A DNA stretch of 64,000 nt from Thioalkalivibrio sp. XN8 (GTDB lineage: Bacteria; Pseudomonadota; Gammaproteobacteria; Steroidobacterales; XN24): positions 59,724 to 123,723 of the forward strand of contig NZ_JAALFH010000067.1 in the NCBI RefSeq assembly GCF_011058255.1, read 5' to 3'. This document shows, one piece after another, positions 1 through 9,121 of the stretch. The position numbers were made by a program, and so were the translations under genes. Every line of letters starts with the position of its first letter. Positions within the stretch are counted from its first letter, which is position 1. Below the pieces are notes generated by a model, which saw only the letters and a program-made list of their open reading frames with translations, was not told the DNA's origin and searched no databases.

Positions 1-120
1 GCCGAGGCGACGCCCGTCAGGGCGTCCCATCCCGCCCTCTCCGCCATTCAAGTCCCGGGTTCGAAGCCGAGGCCGCCAGGCCGAGGCGACGCCCGCCAGG
101 GCGTCCCATCCCGCCCTCTC
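1..120. repeat. Two copies of a 41-base hairpin repeat
   Basis: Positions 1-41 and 80-120 are the same 41 bases with a single T to C difference (position 17 against 96), giving a 79-base period. Each copy contains a perfect 7-bp stem, GACGCCC paired with GGGCGTC, around a four-base loop (GTCA or GCCA); the one difference falls in that loop. The sequence carries no obvious coding frame. It could be the right end of a longer array or a scattered REP-like element, which the window edge hides. Confidence 0.6.
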
Positions 121-247
121 GATCGCCTTTCCGGGCGGCGCCAGCCCGAATGCGCTCCCCCGGTACAACTCCAGTTGCTCTAGAATGCCCGGACGGTCCG
201 GTCCGGCTCGCGTGGATCGGAACTTGTGCTTCAGGTGGAAGTGGGGG

Positions 248-2917
248 ATGCCAGAACTCGATTCCCGGCCAACAATCTTGGTCGTCGATGACCCGTCGGC
301 GAGCCCTGAGCTATTGGTCGAGATCCTGGGTCAACATGGCTATCGGGTGGCCCATTGCATGAGCGAGGCGGATGCCCTGGCAGCCGTGGAGCGCAACCCG
401 CCCGACTTCATCATGGTCACTCCCGAGCAGGCTCGCCACATGCTGCGGGACTGGCGGCAGCGGCTCGCGCGCAAGGTCGACCAGCGCACCCGCCAGCTGC
501 TGGAAGCCCAGAATATTGCCGGGCTCGGCGCCTGGCAGATCGATATCGAGCGCGACCGGATCGAGTGGATCGGCGAAACTTACCGGATGTTCGGCTTTGC
601 CAGCGGCGAGCCGCTCAGCTTCCGCGAGTCCCTCAGCCATTTGCGTCCGGAGGACCGCCGGCGCGTGCTCGCGGCGTGGGAGGCGGCGCTCGCCGTGCCC
701 GCCGCCCGCTACGATGTCAGTTACCGGGTCAATGTCGACGGCCGGGAACGCTGGCTCAGGGAACTGGCCCAGATCGAGCGCGCTCCCGACGGTCGGGCGC
801 TGCGGGCGCTCGGGACCGTCCAGGACATCACTGCGAGCAAGTCCTACGAAGCCGCGCTGCAAGACCAGCAGCAGCGCCTCGAGACCGCGCTGGAAGCCGC
901 GAACGCCGGGGCGTGGGAATGGAATATCCGGGAAGGGACGGTGCGCGTCAGCGAGTGGTGGGCCCGGATGCTGGGTTATGCCCCCCGCGAGGTCGCGTGC
1001 CTGACCCTGGCGGAGCGGCAGGCGCTGGCGCATGCGGACGAGCGGGAACATGTGGGCGCCATCCTGGAGGACTGCCTGGCCGGGCGACTGCCGGCCTTCG
1101 AGGCCGAGTACCGGATCCGTCACCAGGATGGACGCTGGATCTGGGTGCGCAGCCTGGGCCGGGTCATCCGCCGGGATGGCGCGGGCAAGCCACTGGCGAT
1201 CGCCGGCATCGACGTCGACATTACCCAGCAAAAAACGCAGCAGGAGCAGCTGGCGTACATCGACAGCCACGACGTGCTGACCGGCCTGCCCAACCGGAAG
1301 GCCTTCGCGCGGCAGCTGGCCGAGCGCATGGAAAACTGCCGCCAGCGGGGCGAGCGCCTGGCCGTCGCCTATGTCGATGTCGACGGCCTGGCCCGGATCA
1401 ACGAGGAGCGCGGGCGCGAGTTCGGCGATCGCCTGATCATGGAAATTACCGCGCGGCTGGTACGGACCTGCGGCAGCGACGATGTTGCCCGCACGGGCGG
1501 GGACGAGTTTGCCTGTATGTTTCATGGTGATGCCGACGACGACGACTTCAGGGCGGCGCTCGAGCGCCTGATGACCCAGGTCTCGGCGCCCGCGGGTGCA
1601 GACGGGTTCATCCCCACGGCCAGCATCGGGGTGGCGACCTACCCGCAACATGCCGCCATCGACGCCGAGCAGCTGCTGCGCCAGGCCGACCAGGCCATGT
1701 ACCAGTCGAAGCTCTCGGGCAAGAATTGCTACACCTTCTTCGATGCCGAACTGGACGAGAGCACGCGGGAGCACCGGGCCCAGCTGGAAGAGATCCGCCG
1801 GGCGATCGCCGACGACCAGCTCCTGCTGTACTACCAGCCGAAAGTGAACATGCGCACCGGCGAAGTGCGCGGTTTCGAGGCCCTGGTGCGGTGGCAGCGG
1901 CCCGGCGCAGGCCTGGTGCCGCCGGCCCAGTTTGTGCCCCTGCTGGAAGGCCACCCGCTCGCCATCGAGCTGGGCGACCACGTGATCTCCATGGCGCTGG
2001 CGCAGTTGCACGCCTGGAAAGCCGAGGGTTTCGAGACCACGGTCAGCGTGAACGTGACCAGCGACCAGCTGCACGACCCCGAGTTCATTCCGCGCCTGGA
2101 GCGCGAGTTCCGGGCTCACCGGGGCGTGCGGCGGGAGCAGCTCAGGATCGAGGTCGTAGAGACCGGGGCGATGCGGGACATGCCGCGGGTCGCCGCGATG
2201 GTGGCGCGCCTGGACGAGATGGGCGTCCAGGTCGCGCTGGACGACTTCGGCACCGGCTTCTCCTCACTGACGTTTCTCAAGCAGCTGGCCGCCCGCATTA
2301 TCAAGATCGACCAGAGTTTCGTGCGCGACCTGCTGGACGACCAGGAGCACGCGGTCATCGTGGACAGTATCTGCCGCCTGGCGGAGAGCTTCAGCCGGCG
2401 GGTGATCGCCGAAGGCGTCGAAACCGAGGTGCACGGCCGGCTCCTGTTGGAACTGGGCTGCGACTTCGGGCAGGGCTATGCCGTGGCCCGGCCGATGCCG
2501 GCGGGCGCGGTCCGGCAGTGGGCCGAAACCTGGCGGCCCCCTGAGAGCTGGGCGGACAGCGACATGCTGGCTCGCGAGCGCGTGCCCGAGCTGCTGGCCG
2601 AGCTGGGGCACCGCGCCTGGCGCAATGCCCTGCGCAAGTTTCTCGTGGGAGAGCGCAAGTCGCCGCCGGAACTCGATTTCTGTTGTTGCAGGCTGGGCCT
2701 CTGGCTCGAGGATGCCGGCACGGCGGCCGCGCTCGGCGGCCATCCCGACTTCGCGCCCGCGCTGGAGCTGCACCGCGCCAGCCACACGGCTGCGCGAGAG
2801 GCCATCGCCGAGATGGCGGCCGAACCGGGGCGGGACGTGGAGGAGGTCCTGGGTGCTTTCCTCGAGATCAGCAACCAGCTGCTGGACCGCCTCAAGTCCC
2901 TGCGCAAGCGCCCCTGA
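248..2917 (+). CDS. Bifunctional GGDEF/EAL c-di-GMP enzyme with PAS and CZB-like domains
   Basis: This protein should make and/or degrade cyclic di-GMP in the cytosol. In order it has a shortened receiver-like segment (about residues 1-60), a helical linker, two PAS domains, GGDEF (intact motif at residues 417-421), EAL (544-546, with the DDFGTGFSSL and EGVET motifs) and a C-terminal segment from about 795 that resembles the zinc-binding CZB domain (CRLGLW and spaced histidines). Both catalytic motifs look intact. The RxxD inhibitory site nine residues before GGDEF reads CGSD, so product inhibition is probably lost. The receiver stops where the phospho-acceptor aspartate should be (DFIMVT), so it is probably not phosphorylated. 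I chose ATG 248, after a GGAAGTGGGGG stretch; ATG 185 is in frame but sits inside a TAGAAT -10-like box (181-186). Confidence 0.9.
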   Translation: MPELDSRPTILVVDDPSASPELLVEILGQHGYRVAHCMSEADALAAVERNPPDFIMVTPEQARHMLRDWRQRLARKVDQRTRQLLEAQNIAGLGAWQIDIERDRIEWIGETYRMFGFASGEPLSFRESLSHLRPEDRRRVLAAWEAALAVPAARYDVSYRVNVDGRERWLRELAQIERAPDGRALRALGTVQDITASKSYEAALQDQQQRLETALEAANAGAWEWNIREGTVRVSEWWARMLGYAPREVACLTLAERQALAHADEREHVGAILEDCLAGRLPAFEAEYRIRHQDGRWIWVRSLGRVIRRDGAGKPLAIAGIDVDITQQKTQQEQLAYIDSHDVLTGLPNRKAFARQLAERMENCRQRGERLAVAYVDVDGLARINEERGREFGDRLIMEITARLVRTCGSDDVARTGGDEFACMFHGDADDDDFRAALERLMTQVSAPAGADGFIPTASIGVATYPQHAAIDAEQLLRQADQAMYQSKLSGKNCYTFFDAELDESTREHRAQLEEIRRAIADDQLLLYYQPKVNMRTGEVRGFEALVRWQRPGAGLVPPAQFVPLLEGHPLAIELGDHVISMALAQLHAWKAEGFETTVSVNVTSDQLHDPEFIPRLEREFRAHRGVRREQLRIEVVETGAMRDMPRVAAMVARLDEMGVQVALDDFGTGFSSLTFLKQLAARIIKIDQSFVRDLLDDQEHAVIVDSICRLAESFSRRVIAEGVETEVHGRLLLELGCDFGQGYAVARPMPAGAVRQWAETWRPPESWADSDMLARERVPELLAELGHRAWRNALRKFLVGERKSPPELDFCCCRLGLWLEDAGTAAALGGHPDFAPALELHRASHTAAREAIAEMAAEPGRDVEEVLGAFLEISNQLLDRLKSLRKRP

Positions 2918-2948
2918 GACCCGCCCAGGCAAGGAAAGACCCGGCTAA

Positions 2949-2962
2949 GTGACACCGGTCAC
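2949..2962. promoter_or_regulatory. Candidate CRP-family binding site
   Basis: GTGA-N6-TCAC is a perfect inverted repeat matching the core of the CRP/Vfr/Clp consensus. Its centre (2955.5) lies 41.5 bases before a start point (about 2997) that a weak TAGTTT -10 element at 2985-2990 would give, which is the class II activator position. The -10 is poor, so this remains an inference. Confidence 0.3.
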
Positions 2963-3022
2963 GGAATCGTCCGCCGCTTCCCACTAGTTTGGCCTGGTCA
3001 ACAAGTCCAGCCGGAGACACCC

Positions 3023-3445
3023 ATGCCGCAGAGGACCAGGAGAGCCGGGGACGCAAAATCCTCTGATCCTGTCTCGCCCGAGTCGCTCGCGATCGCGCGG
3101 CTGGCCGTTCGCGGCAGCGAAGTCGAGGACACACGCAAGACCACCCCCTCGAGGGCTGCCGTCGCCCGCGTGCGGGTCGAGCTCTACCGCCCGGATCTCG
3201 ACGTCGACGACGACGCCATGCATTACCGTCTCAAGATGGCCCTGCTCAAGGGCCTCCGGCGACGCTTTCGCTACTCCCTCATCGATGTCGACGACAGCGA
3301 GACGCGCCTGGCCGGTGAGCAGGGCTTCACGGTAGCGATCGAGCCCGACGACGCGGCGGCCGTCGGGGCCGCCGAGGCCGTGGTGAGCCGGGTGTTGCGG
3401 TGGGGCCGCTGGCGCAAGGAGCAGGCGGGCAGGGGTACCGCTTGA
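3023..3445 (+). CDS. Small protein of unknown function
   Basis: A 140-residue protein that I do not recognise with confidence. The first 45 residues are polar and look disordered. From about residue 47 it has alternating strands and helices (VARVRVELY, then a basic helix LLKGLRRRF, then SLIDVDDSE and GFTVAI). That order and the RRF-S-DVD pattern recall the DUF503/YlxP fold, but the match is by eye only. There is no signal peptide or membrane segment. It is preceded by a possible CRP-family site and sits 32 bases before the MFS gene, with a small CCGAC/GTCGG inverted repeat in that gap. The true start could be a later in-frame codon, because the N-terminus is unconserved in character. Confidence 0.6.
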   Translation: MPQRTRRAGDAKSSDPVSPESLAIARLAVRGSEVEDTRKTTPSRAAVARVRVELYRPDLDVDDDAMHYRLKMALLKGLRRRFRYSLIDVDDSETRLAGEQGFTVAIEPDDAAAVGAAEAVVSRVLRWGRWRKEQAGRGTA

Positions 3446-3477
3446 ACCGACTGTAGGTCGGCCGACAGAATGGCTCC

Positions 3478-4791
3478 ATGCTATCCACCATCGTCCAGCT
3501 GAGCGCGCTGCTCTCGGGCGTCGCCCTGCTGCTGCTCGGCAGCGGCCTGCTCGGCACGCTGCTCGGCGTCCGCGGCTCGCTCGAGGGTTTCAGCGACCAG
3601 GTGCTGGGCCTGGTGATGTCGGGCTACTTTCTCGGCTTTTTCGTCGGCACTTTCCTCGCCCCGCCCGCGATCCGCCGGATGGGTCATATTCGGTCCTTCT
3701 CATTCTTCGGCGCCCTGTTCGCCTGCACCGTCCTGTTGCACGCCATCTGGGTGACGCCATGGGGCTGGGGCCTGCTGCGCATCGGCACGGGCATTGCGGT
3801 CGTCGGCCTGTACACCGTGATCGAGAGCTGGCTCAACGCCACGGTGGAAGGCACACAGCGCGGGCGGGTGTTCGCCGTGTACATGGCGATCAACCTGGTG
3901 GCGCTGGCGCTCGGCCAGCAGCTGCTCCGGCTCGGCTCGCCCGAGTCCTTCGCCCTGTTCTCGATCGTGGCCATGCTGGTCTGCCTGGCCATGTTGCCCG
4001 TCACTGCCACGCGGATGGCCCAGCCCGTCCTGCACGAGGCCGGGCGGCTCGGCCTGGGCCGCATGTTCCGCCTGGCCCCGGCGGCCTCGGTCGGGGCGCT
4101 CGTTTCCGGCCTGGCGGCGGGGAGCTTCTGGGGCCTCGGCCCGGTTTATGCCGGCCGGGTGGGTCTCGACATCGAAGGGGTGGCGATGTTCATGACCGTC
4201 ACGATTCTCGGCGGTGCGCTGCTGCAGTGGCCCATCGGCCGCCTGTCCGACAGTGCCGACCGGCGCCGCACGCTGGCGGCGGCATGCCTGGGTGCAGCGG
4301 TAGCGGCAGGGATTGCCGTGGCCCTGCCGGCGGCGGCCACGGCCGGGCTCTACGGTGTCTTCTTCCTCTACGGGGGGCTGGCCTTCGCGGTCTACCCGGT
4401 GGTGGTCGCGCACCTGCTGGATCACGTCGATCCCGAGGATGTATTGCCGGCCTGCAGCACCGTGCTGCTGCTGCATGGCCTCGGCGCCGCGATCGGCCCT
4501 GCGATGACCGGCGTGGCCATGGCCGAGCTGGGGCCGGCCGCCTTCCCCGGGGTGCTCGCGATCCTGCAGCTGGGTCTCGGTCTCTACGTGCTGGCGCGGA
4601 TGTTCCTGCGCGAGCGCCCGCCGACGCCGGAGAGTCATTTCCATCCCATGGTACGGACGACGCCGACGGCGATGGAACTGCTGCCCGAGGCCGAGCCGGG
4701 ACTGGAAGCAGCGAGCGAGGAGGCGGCGGCTGCGGCGGCAGCAGCGGACGAGGCGAGCGCCGGCTACGGCGCGGCGCGCCAGGACAAGTAG
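3478..4791 (+). CDS. MFS transporter
   Basis: A 437-residue inner-membrane transporter of the major facilitator superfamily. About twelve hydrophobic segments are visible in two halves, with the loop after helix 2 reading APPAIRRMG, the usual basic MFS loop, and a second copy near IGRLSDSADRRR in the C-terminal half. The overall pattern resembles the YcaD-type group, whose substrates are mostly unknown, so I assign no substrate. The last 60 residues are a cytoplasmic tail rich in alanine and glutamate that is longer than in most relatives. The gene converges on the DUF3187 gene and their ends overlap by 28 bases. Confidence 0.85.
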   Translation: MLSTIVQLSALLSGVALLLLGSGLLGTLLGVRGSLEGFSDQVLGLVMSGYFLGFFVGTFLAPPAIRRMGHIRSFSFFGALFACTVLLHAIWVTPWGWGLLRIGTGIAVVGLYTVIESWLNATVEGTQRGRVFAVYMAINLVALALGQQLLRLGSPESFALFSIVAMLVCLAMLPVTATRMAQPVLHEAGRLGLGRMFRLAPAASVGALVSGLAAGSFWGLGPVYAGRVGLDIEGVAMFMTVTILGGALLQWPIGRLSDSADRRRTLAAACLGAAVAAGIAVALPAAATAGLYGVFFLYGGLAFAVYPVVVAHLLDHVDPEDVLPACSTVLLLHGLGAAIGPAMTGVAMAELGPAAFPGVLAILQLGLGLYVLARMFLRERPPTPESHFHPMVRTTPTAMELLPEAEPGLEAASEEAAAAAAAADEASAGYGAARQDK

Positions 4792-5753
4792 AGCCCGAAG
4801 TCCGGCGTAGTATCCGTCCGCAGGTTCTGCATCATCGCCAGTTCGAGCCATTGGCGCTCGCCGCAGCGCCAGTCGAAACCGGTGCTCAGCTGCACGCTGC
4901 CGTTGCCGAGCACGTCGAGTTCCGAGTCGTAAAAGGCCGAATGCACGTCGAGCTGGGCGCGCACGGCCAGTCGTGAACCCAGCGGCCAACGCAACCCCGC
5001 CGAGCCGATGACCACCAGGTCCTCGCGCAGAGCATCCAGCACCTCCGAGTCGCCGAGCCACAGCGTGCCGACCGACCAGGCCAGCGAGGCGCCCCAGCGC
5101 TCCAGCGTGCGGTGATCGCTGCCGAGCAGCTGCAGCGCGATGTCGGTGCCGCCGCTGCCGAGCAGGCGGCTGCTTGAGCCCGTCGGCAGCTTGAGCCCTG
5201 CCCGCAGTGCCAGGCCGCGCCGCTCCGCCCCGGCCGCGCGCAGCTCCCAGTCCCAGTCGAGGCGCACGTCGCCCAGCCCGCGCTGCCGTTCCTGCAGGCT
5301 CAGCAGCTCAATGCCATCCCGGGAGTAGCTGAAGTCCAGGCGGTTGTTCTCGAATGCGTTCCGCCGCCGGTTGGACAGCCCCCACAGGTCGTGCCAGTCG
5401 ATGATGAAGCTGTCGAGCATCCCGGTGCTGTGCGCCACCAGCGGGATGGTGGCCGACAAGGCCATGGCGGGACGCAGCCCGTAACGCAGCACCAGGTGGC
5501 TGCGATAGCTTTCGCCGTCCAGGACGATGCGCTCCCCGGCCGCGCTTTCCTCGGCAATGGCATGGTTGCTCAGGCGCGTGTCCGCCCGCCAGGACCATTG
5601 GCCCGGCGCGGGCAAGGATTCGAGCCCGGGATTGGGCAGGCTGTAAACCTGGACCAGCGGGTGCTGGTTGCTGAGGTCGAGCAGCGCCGGCTGCGCCGCG
5701 GCGTCGGCTGTGCACAACAGGATCGTCGCCAGCAGGTACAATCGCCGGGTCAT
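4764..5753 (-). CDS. DUF3187 family outer-membrane-like protein
   Basis: A 329-residue protein with an N-terminal signal peptide (MTRRLYLLATILLC, cleavage likely after AAAQ) followed by a run of short amphipathic strands typical of a beta-barrel. It matches the DUF3187 family pattern, including the NP-LPAPG and GLKLPTGSS stretches; the function of the family is unknown. I chose ATG 5753 because the signal peptide begins there; the upstream in-frame extension has no such character. The start lies only 16 bases from that of the divergent DUF3943 gene, so the two promoters must lie inside each other's reading frames or upstream of them. Confidence 0.75.
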   Translation of the reverse strand: MTRRLYLLATILLCTADAAAQPALLDLSNQHPLVQVYSLPNPGLESLPAPGQWSWRADTRLSNHAIAEESAAGERIVLDGESYRSHLVLRYGLRPAMALSATIPLVAHSTGMLDSFIIDWHDLWGLSNRRRNAFENNRLDFSYSRDGIELLSLQERQRGLGDVRLDWDWELRAAGAERRGLALRAGLKLPTGSSSRLLGSGGTDIALQLLGSDHRTLERWGASLAWSVGTLWLGDSEVLDALREDLVVIGSAGLRWPLGSRLAVRAQLDVHSAFYDSELDVLGNGSVQLSTGFDWRCGERQWLELAMMQNLRTDTTPDFGLYLSWRAAP

Positions 5754-5769
5754 ACGGGGGGGAGCCTGG

Positions 5770-6579
5770 ATGATGAGGTCGACGTTTTGTAGCGCATCGA
5801 GGCGCCGAAAGCCATTTTCGCCTGGTTGCCTGGCGGCGCTGCTGCTCGGGCTCACGCTGCTGTCGCCGTCGCCGTCGCACGCCGCCCAGGAGCCGGCGCT
5901 GGCGACGAACGGCGAGGTGCTCAGCGCCGGACCGGATCGCCAGGGGCTGCGCCGCGACTCGGCATTCCTGTTGTCCTACCAGGTGGGAACGGTCGCTTTC
6001 CTCTACGTGTTGCCCGAGAGCGTGACGAACTGGACGGACGAGGACAGGTCCGAATACGGGCTCGGCAAATGGTGGGACAACATCCGAAACCCGCAGTGGG
6101 ACAGCGACGACTTCTACCTGAACTATGTGCTCCATCCGTACTGGGGCGCCGCGTATTACGTGCGGGCCCGGGAACGGGGTTTCGACGAGTATGCTTCCTT
6201 CTGGTATTCCTTCGCCATGTCCTCGGCCTTCGAGTTCGGCGTCGAGGCGCTGTTCGAAGAGCCTTCCCTGCAGGACATCGTCGTCACGCCGGTCGGCGGC
6301 ATCATCCTGGGCGAGTATTTCATGGACCTGCGCGACCGTACCGAAGCACTCTACGATCCCGGCGAGGAAATGGCCTGGCGCCACCGGGCAATGCTGGTGC
6401 TCACCGATCCGATCGGCGCCCTCAATCGCCAGGTCCAGTCCTGGGTCGGGATGGAAGAAACGGAAGCCTCGCTCCGGCTGTACACCACCGGGCTCCAGCC
6501 AGGCTTCACGCCGCGGTTCGCGGGCGATGCCGGCCTGGATGACCGGGTCTACGGCTTGCGGTTCGACTTCCGCTGGTAG
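5770..6579 (+). CDS. DUF3943 family exported protein
   Basis: A 269-residue protein with an N-terminal hydrophobic export signal (CLAALLLGLTLL, cleavage likely after SHAA). The body has the DUF3943 signatures: an early LPESVTNW segment, NYVLHPYWGAAYY, then SSAFEFGVEALFEEPSLQDI and a glycine-rich VGGIILGEYF helix. The family is found in proteobacterial envelopes without a known activity. ATG 5770 is followed directly by a second ATG; a GGGGGGAG purine run (5757-5764) sits before it. The pairing head-to-head with a DUF3187 protein suggests the two may act together in the outer membrane. A short inverted repeat, TAGGAG-CGC-CTCCTA at 6577-6591, spans the stop codon but lacks a T tract. Confidence 0.75.
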   Translation: MMRSTFCSASRRRKPFSPGCLAALLLGLTLLSPSPSHAAQEPALATNGEVLSAGPDRQGLRRDSAFLLSYQVGTVAFLYVLPESVTNWTDEDRSEYGLGKWWDNIRNPQWDSDDFYLNYVLHPYWGAAYYVRARERGFDEYASFWYSFAMSSAFEFGVEALFEEPSLQDIVVTPVGGIILGEYFMDLRDRTEALYDPGEEMAWRHRAMLVLTDPIGALNRQVQSWVGMEETEASLRLYTTGLQPGFTPRFAGDAGLDDRVYGLRFDFRW

Positions 6580-6647
6580 GAGCGCCTCCTAATTTAGCGA
6601 TCACTCAGCTGCTGCCGCTGGCATCGCGCGCGCATCCGTGAGCATAA

Positions 6648-7993
<1,346 letters not shown>

Positions 7994-7994
<1 letters not shown>

Positions 7995-9058
7995 TGAGCG
8001 CGACGGATCTCGTCACCGCGGCGCCGGTGGGCCGCGATACGCAAGTATGGCGGCCCGGCCGGCCCTTTCGGCTCGAGAGCGGGGCGGAGCTGGCCGAGGT
8101 GCAGGTGGCTTACCGCAGCTGGGGCCGGCTCGCGCCCGACCGCAGCAATGCCGTGCTGGTCTGCCACGCGCTGACGGGCTCCGCCGACGCGGATGTGTGG
8201 TGGGCCGGGCTGTTCGGTCCCGGCAAGGCGCTCGATCCCGCGCGGGACTTCATCGTCTGCAGCAACGTGCTGGCCGGCTGCTACGGCAGCAGCGGGCCGA
8301 TCCAGCCGCACCCGGGCGACGGCGAGCCCTGGGGCAGCCGGTTCCCCCTGGTCACCATTCGCGACATGGTGCGCCTGCAGGCGCTTCTCCTGGAGCACCT
8401 GGGCGTGGAGCGCCTGGCCCTGGTGCTCGGGCCTTCGCTGGGCGGCATGCAGGTGCTGGAGTGGGCCGCCACTTATCCCGAACGCGTGGCGGCGATTGCG
8501 CCCATCGGCGTGTCGGGCCGGCATTCCGCCTGGTGCATTGCCATCGGCGAGGCCCAGCGCCGGGCCATCTACCTCGATCCCGAGTGGCGGGACGGCCGCT
8601 ATCCTGCCGACCGCCCGCCGCGCCACGGCCTGGCCGTCGCGCGCATGATGGCGATGGTCAGCTACCGCAGCTGGGAGAACTTCGAGCAGCGTTTCGGCCG
8701 CAAGCTGCAGGACTGGGACGGCCAGTATGCCGCCGCCTCATACCTGAATTACCAGGGCGAGAAGCTGTACCGGCGCTTCGACGCCAACACCTATGTGCGC
8801 CTGACCCAGGCCATGGACAGCCATGACCTGGCGCGCGGGCGGGGCAGCTATGCCGAGGTGCTGGGCGGCATCGGCATCCCGGCGCTGGTGGTGTCGGTCG
8901 ACTCCGATGTGCTGTACCCGCCCCATGAGCAGCACGAGCTGGCGCAGCTGCTGCCGCAGGCGCACTACGAGGTGCTGCACACCCCGGCCGGACACGACGG
9001 CTTCCTGATCGAGACCGACACGCTGAGCGACATGCTCCTGGCCTTCCGGCCGCGCTGA
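7994..9058 (+). CDS. metX: Homoserine O-acyltransferase (MetX family)
   Basis: A 354-residue alpha/beta-hydrolase fold acyltransferase that activates homoserine for MetY. The nucleophile is the serine of GPSLGGMQ; the catalytic aspartate and histidine lie in VDSDVLYPP and AGHDGFLIE, and the early CHALTGSADA segment forms the oxyanion region. MetX homologues can use acetyl-CoA or succinyl-CoA, and some related proteins in the Xanthomonadales acylate serine; the sequence alone does not tell which. Coupling to metY by a TGATG overlap favours homoserine as the substrate. Confidence 0.92.
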
Positions 9059-9121
9059 TTGGCTCCGCGTTGCGTACGCGGTATCTTTCCGTTCTTGTTG
9101 CGTTTCCCTGAGGAGAACCCC

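Noticed and set aside
43-80. GGGTTCGAA resembling a tRNA T-arm
   Set aside because: The flanking bases do not form a five-pair T stem (CCGGG against CCGAG fails), and no acceptor or anticodon arm lies upstream.
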